In this document: positions 7,512 through 13,165 of the stretch, in pieces
Position numbering within the stretch: position 1 is the first letter of the stretch
Layout of the letters: each line of letters starts with the position of its first letter
Source of the DNA: Parcubacteria group bacterium GW2011_GWA2_36_10
GTDB taxonomy: Bacteria; Patescibacteriota; Patescibacteriia; UBA1558; GWA2-36-10
Reading direction: 5' to 3'
DNA: 16,674 bases
NCBI GenBank assembly: GCA_000991205.1
Contig: LBRC01000016.1
Location: forward strand, 1-16,674
The notes under the pieces: generated by a model
Told to the model about the DNA's origin: nothing
Seen by the model: the letters and a program-made list of their open reading frames with translations, nothing else
The model's database searches: none
Translations under genes and position numbers: made by a program

Positions 7512-7796
7512 TTATTTACCTTTAGTTTGAGTTTTTGCCATTTTACCACCATGACCCAAAAATTTACGGGTAGGAGAAAATTCACCTAATTTATGGCCAA
7601 CCATATTCTCTACCACATAAACATTGGTATGCTCACGTCCATTGTGGACACCAAAAGTAAAACCAACCATCTCGGGACTAATAGTAGAAGATCTGGACCA
7701 AGTCTTGATGATTTTACCAGCATCAGGACGTAAATTGGAAACCTTCTTTAATAGTTTGGCGTCAGTAAATAGACCTTTTTTTAAACTTCTTGACAT
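7512..7796 (-). CDS. rpsS: 30S ribosomal protein S19 (uS19)
   Basis: S19 is a 30S head protein close to the A-site tRNA, working with S13. The 94-residue product has MSRSLKKGLFTDAKLLKKV, the IKTWSRSSTISPEMVGFTFGVHNGREH segment (split at about 30-56), and VYVVENMVGHKLGEFSPTRKF with a GHGG turn. These are unambiguous family signatures and the length is typical. It lies 6 bases from rplB and 18 from rplV. Confidence 0.98.
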   Translation of the reverse strand: MSRSLKKGLFTDAKLLKKVSNLRPDAGKIIKTWSRSSTISPEMVGFTFGVHNGREHTNVYVVENMVGHKLGEFSPTRKFLGHGGKMAKTQTKGK

Positions 7797-7802
7797 AAGC
7801 GT

Positions 7803-8651
7803 TTAATTAGTTGTTTGTCGGCTCTTGCGACGTTTGACAATAAATTTATTAGAAGCTGATTTAGCTTTTCTGGTTTTGATACCATAAGCTTTTTTACCAG
7901 TGTAAGTCTTAGGTGACTTCAAACCAATTGGATTGTGTCCTTCACCACCACCATGAGGATGATCCACTGGATTCATCACTTTACCACGGACAGTTGGTCT
8001 GATGCCTAAATGTCTCATACGGCCAGCTTTACCCCAACGGACGTTTCTAAACTCGGTATTACTCACCGTTCCAATAGTAGCTGAACATTCTTCTGACACA
8101 ATTCTGATTTCACCACTTGGTAATTTTAGTTGAGCTTGACCATTATCGATAGAAGATAAAATCACGCTGTTACCAGCTGAACGAGCCAATTGACCACCTT
8201 TACCAGCAATCATCTCCACATTACAAAGAGTGGTACCGGTGGGGATATTTTTTAAAATAGAACGATTACCAGGAGTGATAGCGACTTTATTTTTTGAACT
8301 AATGATTTTATCACCAACTTTTAAATGTTCTGGTGCTAAAATATAGCGACGTTCACCATCAGCATAAACTAACAAAGCAATGCTAGCATTACGATTTGGA
8401 TCAAATTCAATCGTTTCTATCTTGGCGGGAATATCAAATTTATCCATTTTAAAATCCACCAAACGAATATATCTTTTGACTCCACCGCCTTGATGTCTGA
8501 CAGTAATTTTGCCTTGATTATTACGACCAGCCTGTTTTTTCTTGATCACCCTTAAAGACTTAAGCGGTCTAACCTGATTCAAATCTTTGTTGATCAAAAT
8601 ACTGGTTTTACGTCTTGAGGCTGTAGTTGGTTTGTATAATTTAATTGCCAT
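7803..8651 (-). CDS. rplB: 50S ribosomal protein L2 (uL2)
   Basis: L2 is one of the most conserved 50S proteins, close to the peptidyl transferase centre and important for subunit association. The 282-residue product starts MAIKLYKPTTASRRKTS, the canonical beginning. It contains GRNNQGKITVRHQGGGVKR at about 43-61 and the NPVDHPHGGGEGH motif with the conserved histidine near residue 228. I chose the ATG at 8651. An ATG 24 bases upstream (8675) would add eight residues (MKTFKLNH) not seen in the family, encoded by the intergenic repeat. Confidence 0.98.
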   Translation of the reverse strand: MAIKLYKPTTASRRKTSILINKDLNQVRPLKSLRVIKKKQAGRNNQGKITVRHQGGGVKRYIRLVDFKMDKFDIPAKIETIEFDPNRNASIALLVYADGERRYILAPEHLKVGDKIISSKNKVAITPGNRSILKNIPTGTTLCNVEMIAGKGGQLARSAGNSVILSSIDNGQAQLKLPSGEIRIVSEECSATIGTVSNTEFRNVRWGKAGRMRHLGIRPTVRGKVMNPVDHPHGGGEGHNPIGLKSPKTYTGKKAYGIKTRKAKSASNKFIVKRRKSRQTTN

Positions 8652-8655
8652 ATGA

Positions 8656-8725
8656 TTTAGTTTAAAAGTTTTCAAGTCAACAAGTTTAAAAGTTTGTAAA
8701 CTTGATAACTTACTAACTTGATAAC
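8656..8725. repeat. AAGTT-family intergenic repeat, copy 3 (rplB-rplW gap)
   Basis: The gap between rplW and rplB is again composed of AAGTT/AACTT words. It shares TTTAGTTTAAAAGTT with the element upstream of rpsH. A perfect 8-pair stem, CAAGTTTA at 8681-8688 with TAAACTTG at 8697-8704, lies inside it, followed by two spaced repeats of CTTGATAACTTA. It sits immediately upstream of the rplB start. Confidence 0.65.
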
Positions 8726-9103
8726 TTAGATGCCTTCATAAATAGTAATACTATCGCCTTTTTTCAAAGTGACGATAGCTTTTTTGGTATTTTTTCTTTT
8801 ACCAAACCTACGTCCAACACGGACATTTTTACCTAACTCATTTATCACATTGACCGCTTGTGGCATCACACCATAAACAGCCTTGATAGCTTTTTTGATT
8901 TCTACTTTGTTAGCCTTGTTATTCACCGCAAAAACATATTGATTCAAGCTATTAGCAAAAGTCGCTTTTTCAGAAATAACTGGGCGTAACAAAATACTAG
9001 CAGTTTTTGGACTAACTACCTTGTCTGTTTTTAACACTGCTTCATCAGTAGTTTTGGCTACTGCTGCGACTGGTGTTTCTTCTTTTTTCTTAAAAATACC
9101 CAT
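8726..9103 (-). CDS. rplW: 50S ribosomal protein L23 (uL23) with N-terminal extension
   Basis: L23 lies at the exit tunnel and is the main docking site for trigger factor and SRP. The core has LLRPVISEKATFANSLNQYVF at about 39-59, NKVEIKKAIKAVYG and the VGRRFGKRKNTKKAIVTL segment. The family is usually about 95-100 residues; this 125-residue product has about 35 extra residues at the N terminus (MGIFKKKEETPVAAVAK and onward), low in complexity and charged. I chose the ATG at 9103, 4 bases after the rplD stop. A TTG at 9127 would overlap rplD and add eight residues. Confidence 0.95.
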   Translation of the reverse strand: MGIFKKKEETPVAAVAKTTDEAVLKTDKVVSPKTASILLRPVISEKATFANSLNQYVFAVNNKANKVEIKKAIKAVYGVMPQAVNVINELGKNVRVGRRFGKRKNTKKAIVTLKKGDSITIYEGI

Positions 9104-9107
9104 AGCT

Positions 9108-9743
9108 TTATGAATAATGTTTTTCAATCTTGCTTAACAAATCTTGATTGACCAAAATATATTTATATTTCAATAAATCTACTATATTTAAACTACCAAA
9201 ATAAATAGCCTTGACTCTCGGAATATTTTTACTGGCTTTGACGATATTATCTTCAGCCTTGGCAGTGACCACTAAAGTGGACTGTTTATTGTTTGGTAAA
9301 TTTTTCAAAGCATTAGCTAAAGTTTTAGTTTTGGCATCGGCTAAATTGTAGCCGTCAACCAAAATCAATCTGCTTTCGGCTACTTTATCACTGAAAGCCA
9401 TCGCTAAGGCTTGCTTTTTCACTTTTTTGTTAACTTTTTGAGCAAAGTTTCTTTCTGAAGTTGGACCAAAAGTCACACCACCACCGACCCACAATGGGGA
9501 ACGGATAGAGCCATGACGAGCACGTCCAGTACCTTTTTGTTTCCAAGGTTTGCGACCACCACCACGCACCTCTGCTCTACCTTTGGTATGAGCAATAGCT
9601 TCGCGGGAGTTAGCATTTTGGGCGATGACTACTTGTTGGACTACTATGGGCTTAACTTTGACACCAAAAAAGGCAGCATTCAAGTCTTGATTGCCTAATT
9701 CTTTGCCTTCAAAGTTATACAATTTTACTTTAAGATCTGCCAT
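9108..9743 (-). CDS. rplD: 50S ribosomal protein L4 (uL4)
   Basis: L4 contributes to the constriction of the exit tunnel through an extended loop; in E. coli it also represses the S10 operon. The 211-residue product shows the loop signature HTKGRAEVRGGGRKPWKQKGTGRARHG (split at about 52-78), followed by GSIRSPLWVGGGVTFGP and NKKVKKQALAMAFSDKV. Length is normal. The ATG at 9743 is immediately preceded by the AAGTT repeat and no Shine-Dalgarno is visible. Confidence 0.98.
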   Translation of the reverse strand: MADLKVKLYNFEGKELGNQDLNAAFFGVKVKPIVVQQVVIAQNANSREAIAHTKGRAEVRGGGRKPWKQKGTGRARHGSIRSPLWVGGGVTFGPTSERNFAQKVNKKVKKQALAMAFSDKVAESRLILVDGYNLADAKTKTLANALKNLPNNKQSTLVVTAKAEDNIVKASKNIPRVKAIYFGSLNIVDLLKYKYILVNQDLLSKIEKHYS

Positions 9744-9781
9744 AAAAGTTATAAAGTTATAAAGTTAACAAGTTCAAAAAG
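9744..9781. repeat. AAGTT-family intergenic repeat, copy 4 (rplD-rplC gap)
   Basis: This is a short copy: AAAAGTTATAAAGTT (9744-9758) is identical to a 15-base word in the rpsH-rpsN gap, and is followed by ATAAAGTTAACAAGTTC and AAAAAGTTA. The unit TATAAAGTT occurs twice in a row. It fills nearly the whole gap and directly abuts the rplD start codon. Confidence 0.6.
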
Positions 9782-10555
9782 TTATTTACTTTCTTCCTCG
9801 CCCTGAACTTGTTTAGGGGCTTCTTTATCTTCTGTCTCAACTTCTTTATTGCCTGAAGTTTTTTCTTCGACTTTTTCTTCTACCACAGGAATAACTTCAA
9901 CAACTGGTGCTACTTCTTCTTTAATAGTATTTTCTATAAAATTAATTTCACCATCAGTGACAATTTTCACTAAAGAATTTCTACCACCTGGCACAGCGCC
10001 TTTGATAAATAACAAATTATTCTTTGGGTCAATGGCTATTAACTCCAAATTCTTGACTGTGACAGTGTCCACACCCATATGACCAGCCATACGAGTACCT
10101 TTAAATACTCTGGCTGGATCAGTGGCACCGATAGAGCCAGGCATTCTTAACTGGTCTTTATGACCATGAGAAGCAGGAGAACCATGGAAACCATGACGTT
10201 TGACAACACCTTGAAAGCCTTTACCTTTGGAAGTAGCCGTGACTGTCAAATTATCGCCAACAGCAAAAGAAGTGACATCAAAAACTTTAGCACGAGCAAA
10301 ATCATCTATCTTAGCTATTCTAAATTCGCGTAAAACACGAAAATTTGACAGACCCTTTAAGTGTCCTGCCATTGGTTTATTTGCTTTTTTCTTTTGTTCA
10401 AAACCGATCTGAACTGCACTATAGCCATCTTTGTCACCTTTGACTTGGACAACTGTACAGGGACCAGCAAGGACAACTGTGACTGGGATGACACGACCGT
10501 CTGCTAAAAACTTTTGGGTCATTTCCAGTTTTTTTCCTAAAATAAACTTGGCCAT
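9782..10555 (-). CDS. rplC: 50S ribosomal protein L3 (uL3) with acidic C-terminal tail
   Basis: L3 helps nucleate 50S assembly and reaches towards the peptidyl transferase centre. The L3 domain is clear: FILGKKLEMTQKF at the start, GKGFQGVVKRHGFHG followed by SHGHKDQLRMPGSIGATDPARVFKG at about 112-152, MAGHMGVDTVTVKNLELI and GAVPGGRNSLVKI near 188-200. Usual L3 ends at about 205-215 residues. This 257-residue product continues with about 45 residues dominated by glutamate, valine and lysine, a strongly acidic tail that is unusual for a ribosomal protein. It is preceded by a 318-base gap, the longest in the cluster. Confidence 0.97.
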   Translation of the reverse strand: MAKFILGKKLEMTQKFLADGRVIPVTVVLAGPCTVVQVKGDKDGYSAVQIGFEQKKKANKPMAGHLKGLSNFRVLREFRIAKIDDFARAKVFDVTSFAVGDNLTVTATSKGKGFQGVVKRHGFHGSPASHGHKDQLRMPGSIGATDPARVFKGTRMAGHMGVDTVTVKNLELIAIDPKNNLLFIKGAVPGGRNSLVKIVTDGEINFIENTIKEEVAPVVEVIPVVEEKVEEKTSGNKEVETEDKEAPKQVQGEEESK

Positions 10556-10586
10556 TTCTTTGAATTTATTAATTAAACTTATCTTG

Positions 10587-10617
10587 TATTTCTGCCCCGC
10601 GTTGCGGGGTAGAAATA
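10587..10617. other. GC-core stem-loop in the rplC leader
   Basis: A 14-pair stem has outer arms TATTTCT and AGAAATA and inner arms CCCCGC and GCGGGG with a 3-base loop. The single imperfect position is a G-T on the plus strand (A-C on the minus). It lies 32-62 bases before the rplC start codon. No U-tract follows in either direction, so it is not a convincing terminator. It could be a leader structure or a small palindromic repeat. Confidence 0.6.
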
Positions 10618-10632
10618 TTACTAATTACTTTT

Positions 10633-10684
10633 AAATAAAAATCGTGATTTTATACTTTAAACATTTTAAAGGATAGAATCACGA
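10633..10684 (-). terminator. Intrinsic terminator or attenuator between rpsJ and rplC
   Basis: On the minus strand the sequence 10684-10642 folds as a long hairpin. Outer arms TCGTGATT and AATCACGA are followed by three more pairs and one wobble. After one mismatch, the inner arms are CTTTAAA and TTTAAAG around a 3-base loop. Directly after the hairpin in the transcript direction comes TTTTTATTT (10641-10633). This fits a rho-independent terminator that would separate tuf-rpsJ from rplC and everything downstream, or act as partial attenuation. The stem is A/T-rich, so its strength is uncertain. Confidence 0.65.
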
Positions 10685-10706
10685 CTCTAGTAACAAAACT
10701 TATTTT

Positions 10707-10733
10707 TCACCTAAAATTAAATTAAATAGGTGA
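10707..10733. other. Short inverted repeat in the rpsJ-rplC gap
   Basis: TCACCTA (10707-10713) and TAGGTGA (10727-10733) form a perfect 7-pair stem around a 13-base A/T loop. On the plus strand it is followed after a few bases by ATTTTTCTTTT. There is no plus-strand gene here for it to terminate, so its meaning is unclear. Confidence 0.4.
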
Positions 10734-10873
10734 TAAATTTTTCTTTTGTAGTTTAGATTTTTACTTGGTGATTTAACCTTTAATTAAATTTTATTCTTTG
10801 CCACACTTCCAAATAATTTGGGTTATGTCAAAAGGAACTCAATTTATTATTTTATTTGACTTGTCAAAAACAA

Positions 10874-11197
10874 TTACATTTTAATTTCAATATCTACGCC
10901 AGCTGGAAGATTCAAGTTTTGTAAAGTATCAATCGTCTGTGGAGTTGGGTTGATGATATCTAGCATTCTTTTGTGGATTCTCATCTCATATTGATCACGA
11001 GAATTTTTGTGCACAAAAGTAGAACGCAATACAGTAAACTTTTTCTTTTCTGTAGGCAAAGGAATAGGTCCCAAGATTTTAGCACCACTACGTTCAACTG
11101 CTTCAATAATAGTCTTAGTAGCTTGATCAATGATCTTGTGATCGTAGGCACGAATCTTGATGCGAATTCTTGACTGAATTTCTTCTTTAGCTTGCAT
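10874..11197 (-). CDS. rpsJ: 30S ribosomal protein S10 (uS10)
   Basis: S10 is a 30S head protein that also acts in transcription antitermination as NusE. From the ATG at 11197 the product is 107 residues: MQAKEEIQSRIRIKIRAYDHKIID, then ERSGAKILGPIPLPTEKKKFTVLRSTFVHKNSRDQYEMRIHKRML (split at about 36-80), all strong family matches. The frame is open further upstream to a GTG at 11260, but those extra 21 residues do not resemble S10 and would overlap a GC-rich hairpin, so I prefer the internal ATG. It lies 98 bases downstream of tuf. Confidence 0.95.
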   Translation of the reverse strand: MQAKEEIQSRIRIKIRAYDHKIIDQATKTIIEAVERSGAKILGPIPLPTEKKKFTVLRSTFVHKNSRDQYEMRIHKRMLDIINPTPQTIDTLQNLNLPAGVDIEIKM

Positions 11198-11254
11198 GGA
11201 AAATGAATTTAAATTAATAATTGTTAAATTGCTTATTTTTATACTCTTTTCCCC

Positions 11255-11280
11255 TGCCACGCCCCCGAAGGGGCATGACA
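11255..11280 (-). repeat. GC-rich hairpin with UUCG loop between tuf and rpsJ
   Basis: On the minus strand, TGTCATGCCCC and GGGGCGTGGCA form an 11-pair stem around a TTCG tetraloop, counting two G-U wobbles. On the plus strand those positions become A-C mismatches, so the RNA structure belongs to the minus-strand transcript. No U-tract follows. It may be a processing or attenuation element, or a palindromic repeat: it shares the TGTCAT beginning and GC core with the hairpin at 16594-16638. Confidence 0.65.
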
Positions 11281-11295
11281 GAGAAAGTAAAATAT

Positions 11296-12366
11296 TTATT
11301 TAATGATTTTGGTCACCACACCGGCACCAACTGTACGTCCGCCTTCGCGGATAGCAAATCTAGATTTTTCTTCTAAAGCGACTGGATTGAAGAATGGAGT
11401 ATGACGACCACCTTCGTCTTTACTTAAAATATAAGTTTCAGCCGTGAATTCAGTGTGAGGGGTAATAGTACCAGGTTTCGCTAATACTTGTCCACGTTCG
11501 ACATCTTCTTTTTTGGTACCACGTAATAACAAACCAGCATTGTCGCCAGCGCGACCTTCTTCTAACTGTTTGTTAAACATTTCAATACCAGTCACTACAG
11601 TTTTAGCAGTTGGTCTCAAACCGACTAACTCTACTTCTTCGTTGATCTTGATGATGCCTCTTTCGATACGACCAGTGACGACTGTGCCACGGCCTTCGAT
11701 TGAGAAAATATCTTCAATTGGCATTAAGAAAGTATGTTCAGTATCACGTTTTGGATCTGGGATATAATCATCCAAAGCCTTCACTAAATCCATGATTGGT
11801 TGACCAGCGTCACCAGTTGGATCGGCTAAAGCCTTAAGAGCTGAACCACGAATAATAGGAGTAGTATCGCCAGGGAATTCATATTTCTTTAATAAATCAC
11901 GAATTTCTTCTTCTACTAAATCGATTAATTCTGGATCATCAACTTGGTCAACTTTGTTCAAGAAAACAATAATGTAAGGCACACCAACTTGACGAGCTAA
12001 CAAAATATGTTCACGAGTTTGGGGCATAGGACCATCAGTAGCGGAAACCACTAAAACAGCCCCGTCCATTTGAGCGGCACCAGTAATCATGTTTTTGACA
12101 TAGTCAGCATGACCTGGACAGTCAACGTGAGCATAGTGACGTTTTTCACTCTCATACTCAACGTGAGCAGTTGCGATAGTAATACCACGCTCTTTTTCTT
12201 CTGGAGCGTTATCGATTTGGTCAACATCTTTGTGTTGAGCAATACCACCACGAGCCACCAAAACCTTTAAGATAGCGGCGGTTAAAGTAGTTTTACCATG
12301 ATCAACGTGACCAATGGTACCTACATTGACGTGGACTTTTTCTCTTTTAAAAATTTCTGCTGCCAT
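11296..12366 (-). CDS. tuf: Elongation factor Tu with a ~40-residue gap in domain 3
   Basis: EF-Tu is the GTPase that delivers aminoacyl-tRNA to the ribosome. The G domain is complete: GHVDHGKT at 19-26, the ERGITI switch, DCPGHADYVKNM with the catalytic histidine, NKVD and GSALKAL. Domain 2 (GRGTVVTGRIERGII) is also intact. The product is 356 residues against about 394. After HTPFF (322-326) it passes directly to NPVALEEKSRFAIREGG, whereas the family has the GYRPQFYFRTTDVTG segment and about 25 more residues between. The gap corresponds to E. coli residues about 325-364 and includes Q329 and T338, which contact the tRNA T-stem. The frame is kept and flanks are highly conserved. A good Shine-Dalgarno (AAGGAG) precedes the ATG. 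Confidence 0.95.
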   Translation of the reverse strand: MAAEIFKREKVHVNVGTIGHVDHGKTTLTAAILKVLVARGGIAQHKDVDQIDNAPEEKERGITIATAHVEYESEKRHYAHVDCPGHADYVKNMITGAAQMDGAVLVVSATDGPMPQTREHILLARQVGVPYIIVFLNKVDQVDDPELIDLVEEEIRDLLKKYEFPGDTTPIIRGSALKALADPTGDAGQPIMDLVKALDDYIPDPKRDTEHTFLMPIEDIFSIEGRGTVVTGRIERGIIKINEEVELVGLRPTAKTVVTGIEMFNKQLEEGRAGDNAGLLLRGTKKEDVERGQVLAKPGTITPHTEFTAETYILSKDEGGRHTPFFNPVALEEKSRFAIREGGRTVGAGVVTKIIK

Positions 12367-12385
12367 TTTCTTTTAATCTCCTTAC

Positions 12386-12430
12386 GATAGCAATCCTTTA
12401 AATATTCAGGATTTTTATGATCCAGCTATC
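12386..12430 (-). promoter_or_regulatory. Structured tuf leader with alternative hairpins
   Basis: In the tuf leader RNA, GATAGC and GCTATC (12430-12425 and 12391-12386) can close an outer stem that ends just before the AAGGAG ribosome binding site. Inside it, one ATCC can pair either with an upstream GGAT or with a downstream GGAT, giving two mutually exclusive small hairpins. This could modulate translation, but the stems are short and it may be coincidence. Confidence 0.4.
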
Positions 12431-12476
12431 TTGAATTTAATTATTTATTAATTATTTTTTTATTTAAAACACAAAG

Positions 12477-12505
12477 ATTATAGCACGGTCTTTTGATTTT
12501 GGCAA
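12477..12505 (-). promoter_or_regulatory. Sigma-70-type promoter of tuf
   Basis: On the minus strand, the -35 box TTGCCA (12505-12500) and perfect -10 box TATAAT (12482-12477) are separated by exactly 17 bases, and TGC directly before the -10 gives an extended -10 (TGCTATAAT). Transcription would start near 12470, leaving a leader of about 100 bases before tuf. This is the best promoter in the window and probably drives tuf-rpsJ and possibly the whole cluster. Confidence 0.88.
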
Positions 12506-12506
12506 G

Positions 12507-12555
12507 AGCCTAAAAACGCCAGCAATAATGTGCCTGTTTTAGGCTAATATTAGCC
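12507..12555 (-). terminator. Candidate stem-loops downstream of the 12563-12943 gene
   Basis: Two overlapping inverted repeats lie between this gene's stop and the tuf promoter. One is a perfect 14-base palindrome, GGCTAATATTAGCC (12542-12555). The other is a 9-pair stem, AGCCTAAAA with TTTTAGGCT (12507-12515 and 12537-12545). They could end transcription from the upstream gene, but neither has a clean U-tract in the minus direction. Confidence 0.45.
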
Positions 12556-12562
12556 AAAAAGT

Positions 12563-12943
12563 CTAATTATCACTGACCGGCTCTAAGTAGTACTTTTCTT
12601 CCTCTTGCTGCAAGCCCGGCTCCAAATTTTCAATACTTTCCGGCTTTTTCTCTAAAGCTAAGCTTTTTACTTGGCCACTAGCAACTGTTTGTTCATCAAT
12701 TTTGAACTGATCAAGATTATAATCATTGCTGGCTTGGACAGATTTCCAGATAGCAATATCCCTATTTATCTTGCTCAAAAGCTCGTCTTCACTCAAATCA
12801 TGGACAGCGACATTGTTTGTCAAGAGTCTTTCGTAGTCTTTGAGGCTCATGACTACATAAGGATCATGATTTTCCGAGACGACAATCATTTTGTCCCCTG
12901 TTTTGGTCACCAAAGCTAAAACTTGGTCTAATTTTTTATACAT
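12563..12943 (-). CDS. Small protein with Phd/YefM-like N-terminal motif
   Basis: I do not recognise this 126-residue protein with certainty. Residues 17-41 (GDKMIVVSENHDPYVVMSLKDYERL, given here only as a motif) follow the pattern of Phd/YefM-type antitoxins and related DNA-binding proteins: a basic start, V-x-E-x-x-x-P, a short strand, then S-L-x-D-Y-E-R-L-L. The rest (about 45-126) is acidic and of low complexity, ending LEPGLQQEEEKYYLEPVSDN. No toxin gene lies next to it, so an orphan regulator or housekeeping protein is as likely as an antitoxin. A candidate promoter and a hairpin lie upstream. The start ATG at 12943 has no Shine-Dalgarno. Confidence 0.7.
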   Translation of the reverse strand: MYKKLDQVLALVTKTGDKMIVVSENHDPYVVMSLKDYERLLTNNVAVHDLSEDELLSKINRDIAIWKSVQASNDYNLDQFKIDEQTVASGQVKSLALEKKPESIENLEPGLQQEEEKYYLEPVSDN

Positions 12944-12953
12944 AAAATTCTTG

Positions 12954-12969
12954 TCCAGCGAATGCTGGA
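12954..12969 (-). promoter_or_regulatory. Hairpin at the ribosome binding position of the 12563-12943 gene
   Basis: TCCAGC and GCTGGA form a perfect 6-pair stem with a 4-base loop ending 10 bases before the ATG at 12943, where a ribosome binding site would normally be. It may control translation start. Confidence 0.45.
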
Positions 12970-12989
12970 TGGCTTAAATTTACAGCAAG

Positions 12990-13016
12990 CTTATAAAATA
13001 TACTGGCTTTTGTCAA
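12990..13016 (-). promoter_or_regulatory. Candidate promoter for the 12563-12943 gene
   Basis: On the minus strand there is a perfect TTGACA (13016-13011) and TATAAG (12995-12990), with a 15-base spacer, shorter than the optimum of 17. It is placed about 47 bases before the start codon. Plausible but not certain because of the spacing. Confidence 0.5.
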
Positions 13017-13066
13017 ATATTCACAGCCTCTTTTATAGGCCCTTTTTGCTTCTCCTGATTTTCCTA

Positions 13067-13093
13067 AAATACCCCCGCTCCGCGAGGGTATTT
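13067..13093. terminator. GC-core hairpin upstream of the RidA gene
   Basis: The arms AAATACCC and GGGTATTT enclose CGC and GCG around a 3-base loop. On the minus strand the hairpin is followed by TTTTAGG, and on the plus strand it ends in TTT. There is no minus-strand gene ending here (the RidA gene on the other side is on the plus strand), so it may instead insulate the region or be a remnant of an inserted segment's border. Its right arm overlaps a TTGACA word. Confidence 0.5.
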
Positions 13094-13120
13094 GACATAA
13101 TTTAGTTATTATTGTAGTTT
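13092..13120 (+). promoter_or_regulatory. Weak candidate promoter for the RidA gene
   Basis: A perfect TTGACA (13092-13097) is followed after 17 bases by TAGTTT (13115-13120), which matches the -10 consensus at only three positions. It is the best plus-strand candidate I see before the start at 13166. Confidence 0.35.
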
Positions 13121-13165
13121 TACTTGTCTTTTGTACACTTTCATTTCAACCACCAGGGGGGATCT

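Larger units (their letters stand above)
10556..10873. other. Long non-coding gap between rpsJ and rplC
   Basis: This 318-base stretch has no plausible gene. It holds the GC-core stem-loop at 10587-10617, the terminator-like hairpin at 10633-10684, a weaker hairpin at 10707-10733 (TCACCTA against TAGGTGA) and otherwise A/T-rich sequence. Two TTGACA-like words on the minus strand (10826-10831 and 10860-10865) have no matching -10 box at the right distance, so I did not find a convincing promoter for rplC. Confidence 0.6.

Noticed and set aside
8652..8675. Upstream ATG for rplB adding eight residues
   Set aside because: The extra residues come from the AAGTT repeat and the internal ATG at 8651 gives the canonical L2 start.
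10826..10865. Two TTGACA-like words on the minus strand as a promoter for rplC
   Set aside because: Neither has a TATAAT-like box 15-19 bases downstream.
11198..11260. GTG start for rpsJ adding 21 residues
   Set aside because: The added residues do not resemble S10 and the start would sit inside a GC-rich hairpin.
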